From NCBI RefSeq assembly GCF_009709615.1, contig NZ_WJYA01000006.1, forward strand, positions 1-64,000: DNA of 64,000 nt. The letters run 5' to 3'. The position numbers and the translations under genes were made by a program. Shown one piece after another: positions 1 to 9,003 of the stretch. The stretch's first letter is position 1. Every line of letters starts with the position of its first letter. This DNA comes from Winogradskyella ouciana (GTDB lineage: Bacteria; Bacteroidota; Bacteroidia; Flavobacteriales; Flavobacteriaceae). Under the pieces are notes generated by a model that saw nothing but the letters and a program-made list of their open reading frames with translations, did not search any database and was not told where the DNA came from.

Positions 1-1716
1 GATCCAACAGATACGACGATTCCACAGGCAGCAAGCATCGCTATAGAGAAGACCAGTAGTTTAGACCTAGGAGTTGATGGAGTAGCCAGTGTAGGAGATA
101 TCATTACTTACACGTATACAGTAACCAACACAGGTAACACGACCTTATTTGATGTTAGTGTCACAGAAGACGCAGCGGACTTTACAGGAACGGGTACCTT
201 ACCAACACCGACCTATGTCAGTGGAGGAACAGACCAAGACGGAGAAGCCGACTTAGAAGATATGGTAGTAGGTAGTGGAACGATAGTTTATACAGCGACC
301 TATGCGATCACTCAGGCTGATATTGATGCAGGTATCGTAACGAATCAGGCGATAGCCGATAGTGATGACCCAAGCGGTAATCCAGTAACGGACGATAGTG
401 ATGATCCAGCAGATCCAACCGGAACGGACGATCCAACAGATACGACGATTCCACAGGCAGCAAGCATCGCTATAGAGAAGACCAGTAGTTTAGACCTAGG
501 AGTTGATGGAGTAGCCAGTGTAGGAGATATCATTACTTACACGTATACAGTAACCAACACAGGTAACACGACCTTATTTGATGTTAGTGTCACAGAAGAC
601 GCAGCGGACTTTACAGGAACGGGTACCTTACCAACACCGACCTATGTTAGTGGAGGAACAGACCAAGACGGAGAAGCCGACTTAGAAGATATGGTAGTAG
701 GTAGTGGAACGATAGTTTATACAGCGACCTATGCGATCACTCAGGCTGATATTGATGCAGGTATCGTAACGAATCAGGCGATAGCCGATAGTGATGACCC
801 AAGCGGTAATCCAGTAACGGACGATAGTGATGATCCAGCAGATCCAACCGGAACGGATGATCCAACAGATACTATCATTCCAGAGAACCCAAGTATTGAG
901 ACGGTTAAAACTGTAATGATCACAAATGATGTGGCACCAGTAGGAGCTTCATTAGGAGATGAGATGACCTATACAATAACTGTAACCAATACAGGTAATG
1001 TAACCTTGGATAGCGTGGGTATTGTTGATACATTCACAGATGCCAATGGGAATACATTGACCTTAGCTTCAGGACCTACATTTGTAAGTTCGGATGCGGG
1101 AAGTGCAGAAGGCACATTACAAGTTGGTGAAACAGCTACTTACGAAGCAACTTATATAGTTCAACAAGATGCAGTGGATGCAGGTGGTTTCCAGAATAGC
1201 ATAGTAGCTAGTGGAGACAGTCCAGCGGGAACAACGGTAAATGACACGAGTGATGACGATGATGATACCGATGGTAACACCGAGGATGATCCAACTGTGA
1301 CTATCATATTAGAGGATCCAAGTATTGAGACGGTTAAAACTGTAATGATCACAAATGATGTAGCACCAGCGGGAGCTTCATTAGGAGATGAGATGACCTA
1401 TACAATAACTGTAACCAATACAGGTAATGTAACCTTGGATAGCGTAGGTATTGTTGATATATTCACAGATGCCAATGGGAATACATTGACCTTAGCTTCA
1501 GGACCTACATTTGTAAGTTCGGATGCGGGAAGTCCTGAAGGCACATTACAAGTTGGTGAAACAGCTACTTACGAAGCAACTTATATAGTTCAACAAGATG
1601 CGGTGGATGCAGGAGGTTTCCAGAATAGCGTAGTAGCTAGTGGAGACAGCCCATCGGGAACAACGGTAAATGATACGAGTGATGACGATGACGATACCGA
1701 TGGTAACACTGAGGAT
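1..1716 (+). repeat. Four in-frame tandem 429-bp coding repeats (two pairs)
   Basis: Units begin at about 1, 430, 859 and 1288, each exactly 429 bp (143 codons). Copies 1 and 2 differ at only a few bases in what I compared (for example gtcagtggagg against gttagtggagg); copies 3 and 4 differ at about a dozen. The identity is at DNA level, so duplication or gene conversion is recent. More copies may lie upstream of the window. Confidence 0.9.
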
Positions 1717-2823
1717 GATCCAACGGAGACTATAATTCCTCCTAATCCAAGTATTAGTTTAATTAAAACAACTTTACCGTTAGAAGATACTAATGGAGAT
1801 GGGATAGCAGGAAGTATAGATGATATTATTTCATATGTATTTATTGTTGAGAACACAGGTAATCTTACATTAACTAATATAGATGTACAAGATGCTTTAC
1901 CAGGACTGACATTGATGGGTGGACCTATAGCTCAGCTTTTGCCAGGTGAGATTGATAGTACGACTTTTACAGCTACTTATCAAATAACTCAAGCTGATTT
2001 AGATACAGGGTTTGTTACGAATTCTGCTACAGTTAGTAGTGAGGCACCAGGAGGTGATCCAGGTGATCCATCAGATGATGTTACTGATACCAGTGATGAT
2101 CCTAATGATAATAGTAATAATGATGACAATGGTGATGGAGAACCAGATGACCCAACGATTACATTTGTAAATTCAATTTTCGATTTAGAAGTTGATAAAG
2201 TTGTTGATGAACTACAACCTGTAGTTGGTGATGAAGTCACATTTACAATTGAAGTTGCAAATGTTGGTAATGTTACTGCTACGAATGTTGTTATTAGTGA
2301 ACAAATACCAAGTGGATATGTATTTGTGTCAGCTATAACAACCGCAGGAACTTATTCTGATATAGATGGTGAATGGATTGTAGGACAACTTGATCCAGAT
2401 CAAGTTGAAATACTTCAGATTACAGTAGAAGTTCTAGGTATTGGAGATTATGCAAATACTGTGTTTGTCCTCAATGCTGATGGCGGAACAGATGTTAATC
2501 CAAGCAACGATGAAGATACTGCAGCTGTCGATCCTATATGTTTAACAATTTACAACGAATTCTCACCAAATGGTGATGGTGTTAATGAAACATTTGTAAT
2601 TGATTGTTTAGAGCGATTCCCTAATAACAAGTTAGAAGTTTATAACAGATGGGGTAACATAGTATATACTAAGAATGGTTACTTAAATGATTGGGATGGT
2701 ACTTCTAATGGTAGAGCTGTAATTAATCAATCTGATAAATTACCAGTGGGAACATATTATTATGTACTTGACCTAGGTGATGGCTCAGAACCAAGAGTAG
2801 GATGGTTATACATCAATAGATAA
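1..2823 (+). CDS. T9SS-exported repeat protein, DUF11-like repeats plus CHU_C C-terminal domain (5' end outside window)
   Basis: The reading frame is open from base 1, so the start lies upstream and 940 residues are visible. An ATG at 262 is internal to a repeat and is not the start. Residues 1-572 are four tandem 143-residue units in two near-identical pairs, followed by a diverged fifth unit (about 573-716). Each unit has a DUF11/conserved-repeat look (SxGDxxTYTxTVTNTGN) and a Asp/Ser-rich linker ([15 protein letters not shown]). A classical DUF11 domain follows at about 722-840 ([16 protein letters not shown]). Residues 845-940 match the gliding-motility-associated C-terminal domain ([35 protein letters not shown]), the type B signal for the type IX secretion system. 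I infer a large surface or secreted adhesin-like stalk protein. The PorP/SprF and OmpA genes just downstream are its usual companions. Confidence 0.9.
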   Translation, partial: DPTDTTIPQAASIAIEKTSSLDLGVDGVASVGDIITYTYTVTNTGNTTLFDVSVTEDAADFTGTGTLPTPTYVSGGTDQDGEADLEDMVVGSGTIVYTATYAITQADIDAGIVTNQAIADSDDPSGNPVTDDSDDPADPTGTDDPTDTTIPQAASIAIEKTSSLDLGVDGVASVGDIITYTYTVTNTGNTTLFDVSVTEDAADFTGTGTLPTPTYVSGGTDQDGEADLEDMVVGSGTIVYTATYAITQADIDAGIVTNQAIADSDDPSGNPVTDDSDDPADPTGTDDPTDTIIPENPSIETVKTVMITNDVAPVGASLGDEMTYTITVTNTGNVTLDSVGIVDTFTDANGNTLTLASGPTFVSSDAGSAEGTLQVGETATYEATYIVQQDAVDAGGFQNSIVASGDSPAGTTVNDTSDDDDDTDGNTEDDPTVTIILEDPSIETVKTVMITNDVAPAGASLGDEMTYTITVTNTGNVTLDSVGIVDIFTDANGNTLTLASGPTFVSSDAGSPEGTLQVGETATYEATYIVQQDAVDAGGFQNSVVASGDSPSGTTVNDTSDDDDDTDGNTEDDPTETIIPPNPSISLIKTTLPLEDTNGDGIAGSIDDIISYVFIVENTGNLTLTNIDVQDALPGLTLMGGPIAQLLPGEIDSTTFTATYQITQADLDTGFVTNSATVSSEAPGGDPGDPSDDVTDTSDDPNDNSNNDDNGDGEPDDPTITFVNSIFDLEVDKVVDELQPVVGDEVTFTIEVANVGNVTATNVVISEQIPSGYVFVSAITTAGTYSDIDGEWIVGQLDPDQVEILQITVEVLGIGDYANTVFVLNADGGTDVNPSNDEDTAAVDPICLTIYNEFSPNGDGVNETFVIDCLERFPNNKLEVYNRWGNIVYTKNGYLNDWDGTSNGRAVINQSDKLPVGTYYYVLDLGDGSEPRVGWLYINR

Positions 2824-2857
2824 GACTAATTAACACTGAATTATAAAATACATTAAA

Positions 2858-3784
2858 ATGATACATAAATCATCAATAATAAAAGGATTAATAGTTTTAG
2901 TATTTATACTACTTAGTGCTAATAGTTCTGCACAGCAAGATCCTCAGTACACACATTATATGTACAATACGCTAAGTGTTAACCCAGCATATGCTGGTCA
3001 ACGAGAAACGTTGAGCGTAGTAGGTTTACATAGGTCCCAATGGGTTGGAATTGATGGTGCGCCTCAAACACAATCTTTAGGGATTCATTCACCTTTGCGA
3101 AATGAACGCGTTGGATTGGGTCTTAATATTGTAAGTGATGCCTTAGGACCAGCAAGAGAAACCTTTGTCGATGCAAACTTTTCATATACAATACCATTAA
3201 ACGCTAATGATCTTAAATTGTCATTTGGTGTTAAAGGTGGTGTACATATGTTAGATACAGATTGGAGCAAAGGACGTTTTCAAGATTCAGATGTTGTGTT
3301 CAATAATAATCTAAACTTAATTTCACCAATGGTAGGTGCAGGTTTATACATGCATACCAGAAAATGGTACCTAGGTTTAGCTGTTCCTAATTTTTTAGAG
3401 ACAGAGCATTATGACGATTTTCAGGAATCTGTAGCCACAGAGCGTATGCATTTTTATGCTATAGGTGGATATGTATTTAATCTTAGTGAAACCTTAGAAT
3501 TAAAACCAGCTTTTTTAGTAAAAGGTGTATCAGGTGCTCCACTTATTGCGGATGTCTCAGCGAACTTTTGGTATAAAAAGAATCTTACAGCTGGTTTAGC
3601 TTGGAGATGGGATGATTCATTTAGTGCATTAGTAGGGTTCCAGGCGACACCAGGAATGTTTATTGGTTATGGTTATGACTTAACGACAACAGGATTGAAT
3701 AATTACAATAGCGGAACTCACGAAATAACTTTAAGATTCGAAATTAAGCGATTAGGTAGAATTTTATCACCACGTTTCTTCTAA
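2858..3784 (+). CDS. PorP/SprF family type IX secretion membrane protein
   Basis: This 308-residue protein starts with a signal peptide ending near SANSSAQQ and continues with the family hallmark QYTHYMYN...NPAYAG at about residues 28-47. The rest alternates in the way of an outer-membrane beta-barrel and ends in an aromatic residue (SPRFF). The length fits the PorP/SprF family (TIGR03519). Members pair with CHU_C-domain cargo and are thought to hold the exported protein at the cell surface. It lies 34 bp after the CHU_C gene and 10 bp before the OmpA-family gene, so the three are probably one operon. The role with this particular cargo is inferred from gene order. Confidence 0.9.
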   Translation: MIHKSSIIKGLIVLVFILLSANSSAQQDPQYTHYMYNTLSVNPAYAGQRETLSVVGLHRSQWVGIDGAPQTQSLGIHSPLRNERVGLGLNIVSDALGPARETFVDANFSYTIPLNANDLKLSFGVKGGVHMLDTDWSKGRFQDSDVVFNNNLNLISPMVGAGLYMHTRKWYLGLAVPNFLETEHYDDFQESVATERMHFYAIGGYVFNLSETLELKPAFLVKGVSGAPLIADVSANFWYKKNLTAGLAWRWDDSFSALVGFQATPGMFIGYGYDLTTTGLNNYNSGTHEITLRFEIKRLGRILSPRFF

Positions 3785-3794
3785 AAATAGGACT

Positions 3795-5774
3795 ATGAGA
3801 ACAATTACAAGATATATATGTTTAGTGTTTGCAGGTTTATTTGCTTTAACTGCTTATGCTCAAGAAGGAAAAATTAAAAGCGTACAAGATGACTATAGAG
3901 ATTTCGCTTACGTTAAAACTAGCGAAGTTCTTCTCGAGGTTGCCAATAAGGGCTATAAGTCCGTTGATCTTTTTCAGAAGTTAGCTAATTCCTATTATTT
4001 TCTAAATGATATGGAAAATGCTGCTAAGTGGTACGGTGAATTAATGGAGCTTAATGAAGTCATAGATCCTGAGTACTATTTTAGATATGCTTTAGCTCTT
4101 AAAGGTATTAAGAACTATGAAGAGTCAGACAAATGGATGAAAAAGTTTCACGAATTGAAACCAGATGATTTAAGAGGAAAGGCATTTCTTTCGAGAGTAG
4201 ATTATAGATCTAATATTGAAGAAGCAAGTAGAGAAGATATTGAGCCTCAAAACCTTGAAATCAATACAGAGTTTTCAGACTTTGGTACAACAGAATATGA
4301 AAATGGAATTGTATTCGCTTCAGCTAGAGGCGGAGGGCGAAAGTATCGTTGGAACGAAGAACCATACTTAGATTTATATTCAGTAGAAAAGACCGAAAAT
4401 GGTTTTGGTGAAGTAAAGGAGATTGATGGTAAGGTAAACACAAAGTTCCACGAGTCTAGTGCTGTATTTTCACCAAATGGCAAGTATATGTTCTTTACCA
4501 GAAATAATTTTTTCAAACTAAGATATAAGGAAGACGATTCTGGTATTAACAGACTGCAGTTATATAGAGCAACATTAAGTGAAGATGGAACTTGGGATGA
4601 AATTCACAAAATTCATTTTAACAGTGAAGATTATAGTGTGGCACATCCTGCTTTAAATCTTACTGGTTCTCGTTTATACTTTGCATCAGACATGCCAGGT
4701 ACTTTTGGGCAATCTGATATTTTCGTTGTTGATGTCAATGACGATGGTACGCTAGGTGAACCTGAAAATTTAGGGCCATCAATTAACACTGAAGGGCAAG
4801 AATCATTTCCATTTATGGACACAAGTGGTAATTTATTCTATTCTTCAACTGGGTTTCCAGGTTTAGGTGGGTTGGATGTCTTTAAGTCAGAAGGATTAGA
4901 TCAAAAAGTAGCTCAAGGTTCAAACAGAAATTTCCCGATAGAAAATATAGGAAAGCCAGTGAATAGTGCCGCAGACGATTTTGGTTATTACGAAAATTTA
5001 GTAACCAAGCGTGTTTATTTTAGTTCTAACCGAGAAGGTGGAAAAGGAAGTGATGATATCTACACCTTTCAAGTTCCAGAATGTGAACAACTTGTTGTGG
5101 GTACTGTTCAAGATAAAAAGACAGATGAGTTGATACCAAATGCGACGGTTATTTTATTTGACGGTGAAGGTAATGAGCTAGAGCGTAAGACCGTTGGTGA
5201 CGATGCGGCTTTTGAGTTTGAGCTAGAGTGCGAAATGGAATACTTAATTAGAGGTGAAAAGGAAACGTATATTTCTGACGAAAAACGTTTTACCACGCCA
5301 AAGAAAAAGCAAGAATTACAGCTGCAGTTGTTATTGGATAAAGATGTACAGGAAATCAATCCATGTGATGATTTAGCCAAAATATTGGATATTCCAATCA
5401 TTTATTTCGACTTCGATAAATACAACATTAGATATGATGCCGAAATCGAATTACAGAAAGTTTTGGCTGTATTGAATAAATATCCAACAATGACTATTGA
5501 TATTCGTTCTCATACCGATTGTAGAGGTACTATGGCTTACAATAAAACACTTTCAGAAAATAGAGCACAATCTACGCGTCAGTATTTATTGGATAATGGT
5601 ATTTCTGAAGATCGTTTAACGGCAAAAGGTTATGGTGAATCTAGATTAGTAAACGATTGTGGTTGTGAACCTACAAACGAATCTAGTTGTTCTGAAGAAG
5701 AACATCAATTAAACAGACGTAGTGAATTTATTATTACAAGTATTAATGGTAAATCTTGTGACGATAAAGACTAA
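3795..5774 (+). CDS. OmpA-family lipoprotein-like/peptidoglycan-binding protein with TPR and PD40 repeats
   Basis: The 659-residue protein has a signal peptide (about 1-22, cut near AYAQ), a TPR-like helical part (about 35-130: LANSYYFLNDMENAAKWYGEL), a WD40-like PD40 propeller (about 150-420: SAVFSPNGKYMFFTR, HPALNLTGSRLYFASD, YFSSNREGGKGSDDIY), a carboxypeptidase-regulatory-like domain (about 430-500) and an OmpA C-terminal domain (about 530-650: IYFDFDKYNIRYDA, RSHTDCRG, NRRSEF). The OmpA domain is expected to bind peptidoglycan, so the protein would anchor a T9SS-associated outer-membrane assembly to the wall. The order CHU_C cargo, PorP/SprF, OmpA is common in Flavobacteriia. A strong terminator follows. 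Confidence 0.9.
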   Translation: MRTITRYICLVFAGLFALTAYAQEGKIKSVQDDYRDFAYVKTSEVLLEVANKGYKSVDLFQKLANSYYFLNDMENAAKWYGELMELNEVIDPEYYFRYALALKGIKNYEESDKWMKKFHELKPDDLRGKAFLSRVDYRSNIEEASREDIEPQNLEINTEFSDFGTTEYENGIVFASARGGGRKYRWNEEPYLDLYSVEKTENGFGEVKEIDGKVNTKFHESSAVFSPNGKYMFFTRNNFFKLRYKEDDSGINRLQLYRATLSEDGTWDEIHKIHFNSEDYSVAHPALNLTGSRLYFASDMPGTFGQSDIFVVDVNDDGTLGEPENLGPSINTEGQESFPFMDTSGNLFYSSTGFPGLGGLDVFKSEGLDQKVAQGSNRNFPIENIGKPVNSAADDFGYYENLVTKRVYFSSNREGGKGSDDIYTFQVPECEQLVVGTVQDKKTDELIPNATVILFDGEGNELERKTVGDDAAFEFELECEMEYLIRGEKETYISDEKRFTTPKKKQELQLQLLLDKDVQEINPCDDLAKILDIPIIYFDFDKYNIRYDAEIELQKVLAVLNKYPTMTIDIRSHTDCRGTMAYNKTLSENRAQSTRQYLLDNGISEDRLTAKGYGESRLVNDCGCEPTNESSCSEEEHQLNRRSEFIITSINGKSCDDKD

Positions 5775-5801
5775 ACTATAAATTTGATAAAATATAGAAA
5801 T

Positions 5802-5833
5802 AGCCGTTTAAATTTTTTAAACGGCTTTTTTTT
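5802..5833 (+). terminator. Rho-independent terminator after the OmpA gene
   Basis: A 10-bp perfect stem AGCCGTTTAA/TTAAACGGCT (5802-5811 with 5817-5826) is followed by a run of T. It ends the CHU_C-PorP/SprF-OmpA transcript. Confidence 0.85.
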
Positions 5834-5845
5834 TATGAAATCCTT

Positions 5846-5877
5846 TACTTTTGTTTCAGGTTTAGATAGTAACTTTG
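5846..5877 (+). promoter_or_regulatory. Bacteroidota-type promoter for idi-queD-manA
   Basis: TAACTTTG at 5870-5877 is an exact match to the TAnnTTTG -7 element, with TTTTG about 16 bases upstream acting as the -33 element. The idi start codon is at 5882, so the leader would be very short or absent. Confidence 0.5.
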
Positions 5878-5881
5878 CAAT

Positions 5882-6409
5882 ATGACAGAAGAACAAGTCA
5901 TCCTTGTGGATGAGAATGATAATCAAATAGGGCTCATGCCCAAAATGGAAGCGCACGAAAAAGCATTGTTGCATCGTGCATTTTCGGTGTTTGTTTTCAA
6001 TGATAAAAATGAATTAATGCTGCAACAACGTGCCATGCACAAATACCATTCACCTGGACTTTGGACCAATACCTGTTGTAGTCACCAACGCGATGGTGAA
6101 AGCAACTTAGAAGCTGGTAAACGACGTTTACAAGAAGAAATGGGATTTGTTACGGACCTGGAGGAAACTACATCATTCATTTATAAAGCACCCTTTGATA
6201 ATGGGTTAACAGAACACGAGTACGACCATATAATGATTGGTTATTACAACGATGCGCCAAATATAAATACAGACGAAGTCGCAGATTGGAAATGGATGCC
6301 ACTGGAAGAAGTTAAAGTGGATATGGCATTAAATCCAGAAAAATACACAGCTTGGTTTAAAATTATATTTGAGAAGTTTTACGAATATATAAACGTTAAT
6401 AAGACATGA
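5882..6409 (+). CDS. idi: Isopentenyl-diphosphate delta-isomerase (type I, Nudix fold)
   Basis: The enzyme interconverts isopentenyl and dimethylallyl diphosphate, the building blocks of isoprenoids. The 175-residue protein shows the type I signatures: QQRAMHKYHSPGLWTNTCCSH with catalytic Cys at residues 65/66, the Nudix-like part RRLQEEMGF (about 92-100), and EHEYDHIMIG with the catalytic Glu (about 131-140). Length and start agree with the E. coli enzyme. The 3' end overlaps queD by 4 bp (ATGA), so translation is probably coupled. Confidence 0.95.
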   Translation: MTEEQVILVDENDNQIGLMPKMEAHEKALLHRAFSVFVFNDKNELMLQQRAMHKYHSPGLWTNTCCSHQRDGESNLEAGKRRLQEEMGFVTDLEETTSFIYKAPFDNGLTEHEYDHIMIGYYNDAPNINTDEVADWKWMPLEEVKVDMALNPEKYTAWFKIIFEKFYEYINVNKT

Positions 6410-6816
6410 AGGTAACCGTACACAGAAAAGCACATTTTAATGCAGCGCACAGGCTTTACAGAAAAGATTGGAGCGATGAAAAGAATGAAGCAGTTTTTGG
6501 TCTGTGTAACAACCCAAACTTTCATGGGCACAATTACGAATTAATTGCAAGTGTTACTGGAGATATTGACCCAGAAACAGGCTATGTTATCGATGTGAAG
6601 ATTTTAAAGGACATCATAAAATCTGAAGTTGAGGATGCCTTTGACCATAAAAATCTTAATGTTGAAGTTCCAGAATTTAAAGATTTAAATCCTACCGCAG
6701 AAAATATAGCTGTAGTCATATATAATAAAATAAAGGCAAAATTAGATTCTAAATTCCATTTGGAAATCACACTTTATGAAACTCCACGTAATTTTGTAAC
6801 CTATTCTGGTGAGTAA
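6406..6816 (+). CDS. queD: 6-carboxytetrahydropterin synthase (QueD/PTPS family)
   Basis: This 136-residue protein belongs to the 6-pyruvoyl-tetrahydropterin synthase family. Zinc-binding histidines are visible as H15 in FNAAHRL and the HGH of NNPNFHGHNYEL (about residues 36-46); a catalytic Cys sits in GLCNNPN, and CxxxDHKNLN appears as AFDHKNLN (about 78-85) with a final E/T pair in LYETPRNF. In bacteria the usual role is 7-carboxy-7-deazaguanine/queuosine synthesis from dihydroneopterin triphosphate. The rest of the queuosine pathway is not in the window, so QueD rather than a pterin role is the default guess. It lies between idi and manA with overlapping ends. Confidence 0.88.
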   Translation: MKVTVHRKAHFNAAHRLYRKDWSDEKNEAVFGLCNNPNFHGHNYELIASVTGDIDPETGYVIDVKILKDIIKSEVEDAFDHKNLNVEVPEFKDLNPTAENIAVVIYNKIKAKLDSKFHLEITLYETPRNFVTYSGE

Positions 6817-6820
6817 TGTT

Positions 6821-7792
6821 ATGAAAAACACTTTACATCCTTTAAAGTTTCAGCCAATTTTAAAAGAAAAAATTTGGGGAGGCGAAAAACTTATTCAGCA
6901 GTTCAATAGAAAATCCAATTCTAAACAATTGGGTGAAAGCTGGGAGGTGAGTACTGTACCTGGTGATATTTCTAAAGTTGTAAATGGTCATTTAAAAGGA
7001 CAAAGTCTTCAAGAAATTCTAGAAGCTTATAAAGCCGATTTAATAGGGCATAAAAACTATAAACGCTTTGGAAATGATTTTCCTTTACTTATCAAGTTTA
7101 TTGACGCAAAGCAGGATTTAAGTATTCAATTGCACCCTGATGATGACTTGGCAAAAGAACGTCATAATTCCTTCGGAAAAACAGAGATGTGGTATGTGAT
7201 GCAGGCAGATAAGGATGCTAATCTTATTGTTGGATTTAATCAAGATATGGACAGAGACACTTACTTAAAGCATCTTGAAGAAAAAACACTGCCTAAGATT
7301 CTAAATTTCGATAAAGTAAAAGAAGGTGATACCTACTTTATTGAAGCCGGAAGAGTCCACGCGATTGGAGCAGGAGTGTTGTTGGCAGAAATTCAACAAA
7401 CTAGTGATGTAACATATCGTGTATATGATTGGGATAGAGTAGATGATGAAGGTAATGCACGCGATTTGCATAATGATATTGCTATAGATGCTTTTAAATT
7501 CAACATGAAAGATGATTTTAGAGTTGACTATGAAAAGCAAAAGAATGCATCCAATAAAATGGTGAGTTGCCCTTTCTTTACAACCAACTTTATAGACATC
7601 GATTCTGAAATTGAAAAGACTAACACTAAAGACTCTTTCCTCATTTATATGTGTGTTGACGGTGAAGTTGAATTGTCAACAGAAACTACAAGCGATGTCA
7701 TTTCAAAGGGTGAAACCATATTAGTCCCAGCTGATATAAAAGACTTTAAACTAAGAACAAAGGGCGCAAAACTTCTTGAAGTCTATGTTTAA
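6821..7792 (+). CDS. manA: Class I mannose-6-phosphate isomerase
   Basis: It interconverts mannose 6-phosphate and fructose 6-phosphate. Motifs are KEKIWGG near the N-terminus, the zinc site SIQLHPDD (about 100-107), KTEMWYV, and YFIEAGRVHAIGAGVLLAEIQ (about 170-190). I chose the ATG at 6821 (MKNTLHPLKF, 323 aa); an upstream GTG at 6809 would overlap queD and add only SNV-type residues without family support. The protein is short, as usual for the Bacteroidota/Firmicutes class I type. It probably shares the idi-queD transcript. Confidence 0.92.
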   Translation: MKNTLHPLKFQPILKEKIWGGEKLIQQFNRKSNSKQLGESWEVSTVPGDISKVVNGHLKGQSLQEILEAYKADLIGHKNYKRFGNDFPLLIKFIDAKQDLSIQLHPDDDLAKERHNSFGKTEMWYVMQADKDANLIVGFNQDMDRDTYLKHLEEKTLPKILNFDKVKEGDTYFIEAGRVHAIGAGVLLAEIQQTSDVTYRVYDWDRVDDEGNARDLHNDIAIDAFKFNMKDDFRVDYEKQKNASNKMVSCPFFTTNFIDIDSEIEKTNTKDSFLIYMCVDGEVELSTETTSDVISKGETILVPADIKDFKLRTKGAKLLEVYV

Positions 7793-7832
7793 AACTATAA
7801 GGCTTTGCCGATTATATAATCATAGGATTCAT

Positions 7833-7840
7833 TACCTTTG
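7833..7840 (+). promoter_or_regulatory. TAnnTTTG promoter element
   Basis: TACCTTTG is an exact match to the Bacteroidota -7 element, 24 bases before the start at 7865. A TTTG at 7804-7807 is a loose -33 candidate with long spacing. Confidence 0.5.
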
Positions 7841-7864
7841 CACAAGAAATTAATATAAATTATC

Positions 7865-8131
7865 ATGGCGAATAAAAGAGATTTAAAAAAGGACATTAAT
7901 TACGTTTTTGGAGATATCATTGAAGCGGTTTACTACTGGGAATTGGAGAATGCCGAGAAACCAACCAAAGAAAGTAATGCCATTATCGATGATGCTATTG
8001 CTGGATTTGATGAATTAATAGGACGTGTAAACGAGAGAGACATCGAAGATCCTAAAGCACACTTTAAATCAATAAACAATGATTTAGAAACCAAAGGTAG
8101 AGCGTTAATAGATCGTATCAATAAATTATAA
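7865..8131 (+). CDS. Small conserved alpha-helical protein of unknown function
   Basis: The 88-residue product is charged and predicted helical throughout, without signal peptide or membrane segment. It resembles small uncharacterised proteins I know from Flavobacteriaceae (KKDINYVFGDIIEAVYYWE, then FDELIGRVNERD, ending RGRALIDRINKL-like), but I cannot name a function. It has its own promoter element and terminator, so it is a monocistronic gene. A cytoplasmic location is likely. Confidence 0.8.
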   Translation: MANKRDLKKDINYVFGDIIEAVYYWELENAEKPTKESNAIIDDAIAGFDELIGRVNERDIEDPKAHFKSINNDLETKGRALIDRINKL

Positions 8132-8154
8132 TAGACTCATTCAGGCTATTCAAC

Positions 8155-8190
8155 AAAAAAACCAATCATGAAAGTGATTGGTTTTTTCGT
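8155..8190 (+). terminator. Rho-independent terminator
   Basis: AAAAAACCAATCA (loop tgaaag or shorter) TGATTGGTTTTTT forms a near-perfect stem at 8155-8187 with a T tract. The A tract on the other side makes it usable for the converging minus-strand gene as well. Confidence 0.85.
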
Positions 8191-8200
8191 TTTTGGTTCT

Positions 8201-8228
8201 GTCCTTCTGAACTTGTTTCAGAATTTCA
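8201..8228. repeat. Dispersed GTCAT-type palindromic element
   Basis: GTCCTTCTGAA cttg TTTCAGAATTTCAC has the inverted core TTCTGAA/TTTCAGAA. It is the same family as the element at 60960-60988, with compensating stem changes. It abuts the stop codon of the DUF4369 lipoprotein gene. Confidence 0.7.
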
Positions 8229-8939
8229 CTATTCGTCAGATGATCTGTTAGCGATAACCTCTTCCAGCTTTTTTCCATAAAAAGATTGCTTTATGTCTTC
8301 GGTTAAGCCATTATAAACCGAATCGATATAAATAGGATTGGCAGATGGAATTTCATACAATGCAAGATAAGGTGCAATCATATTATCTTTATGGTTGAGT
8401 GCAAATTGTATGGTATATGAGTATTTGCGCTTCATGAGGGTTTCTGATACTTTATTTAATGAATCCACAGCAATACTATCATTTTCTTTCTGAGCTAAAA
8501 AATTGGCTTCAATAAGACTTAGGTTTTGGTCATTGAATTTAGACATAACCTTTGTGTACTCGTTTAACAAATCTTGCTGTTTAGAGCCGTTTATTTCAGC
8601 ATCATAGTTGAATTTATTTAAAGAGGTTTTAATTGTGGTAACACCTTTGTCAGCAAAAAATGGAATATAATGTTCTTCACCATCATTTTTAAACAATTTA
8701 AGATAGAGTAGGATGGGCTCATCAATATTGGTGTGTAAGGTGAATTCTGGTTGTCCAGCTATAGTCATTGAGTCTAAATCAATTATAATGGAATCTCCAT
8801 CTTTTTGAAGATACACCACACCTTTTTTCAATCCTTTGATACTACCCTTTAAAGTAAAGTTTGCCTCTTTGTCCTTTCCGCAAGAAACGATCATAGAAAT
8901 TAAGATTAAAAGGCTTAGAATTTTATTGAATTTCGTCAT
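8229..8939 (-). CDS. DUF4369 domain lipoprotein
   Basis: The 236-residue protein has a lipoprotein signal peptide with the lipobox IVSC (Cys20), followed by a DUF4369-type domain (about 28-120: FTLKGSIKGLKKGVVYLQK, then DSMTIAGQPEFTL). Proteins with this N-terminal domain often carry a C-terminal thioredoxin-like part; here the C-terminus (about 130-236) is helical and shows no CxxC, so only the first domain is recognised. Location should be the cell envelope. The function is unknown. It is the last gene of a minus-strand stretch after the DUF819 gene, with a 64-bp gap. Confidence 0.8.
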   Translation of the reverse strand: MTKFNKILSLLILISMIVSCGKDKEANFTLKGSIKGLKKGVVYLQKDGDSIIIDLDSMTIAGQPEFTLHTNIDEPILLYLKLFKNDGEEHYIPFFADKGVTTIKTSLNKFNYDAEINGSKQQDLLNEYTKVMSKFNDQNLSLIEANFLAQKENDSIAVDSLNKVSETLMKRKYSYTIQFALNHKDNMIAPYLALYEIPSANPIYIDSVYNGLTEDIKQSFYGKKLEEVIANRSSDE

Positions 8940-9003
8940 GTTTTGTTTTAATAGTTATGCTTGAAAATAGAAGCGCAAATATCTTATTTTGAAATTAAAT
9001 ATA

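Noticed and set aside
1..1716. A CRISPR array
   Set aside because: The repeats are 429 bp, in frame and contiguous; there are no short repeats with spacers, and no cas genes.
345..2240. Small minus-strand frames opposite the repeats of the first gene
   Set aside because: Low-complexity Ser/Val/Pro products caused by the repeat code; the plus frame carries clear domains.
6809..6820. GTG start for manA at 6809
   Set aside because: It overlaps queD and gives four residues without family support; ATG at 6821 begins the conserved N-terminus.
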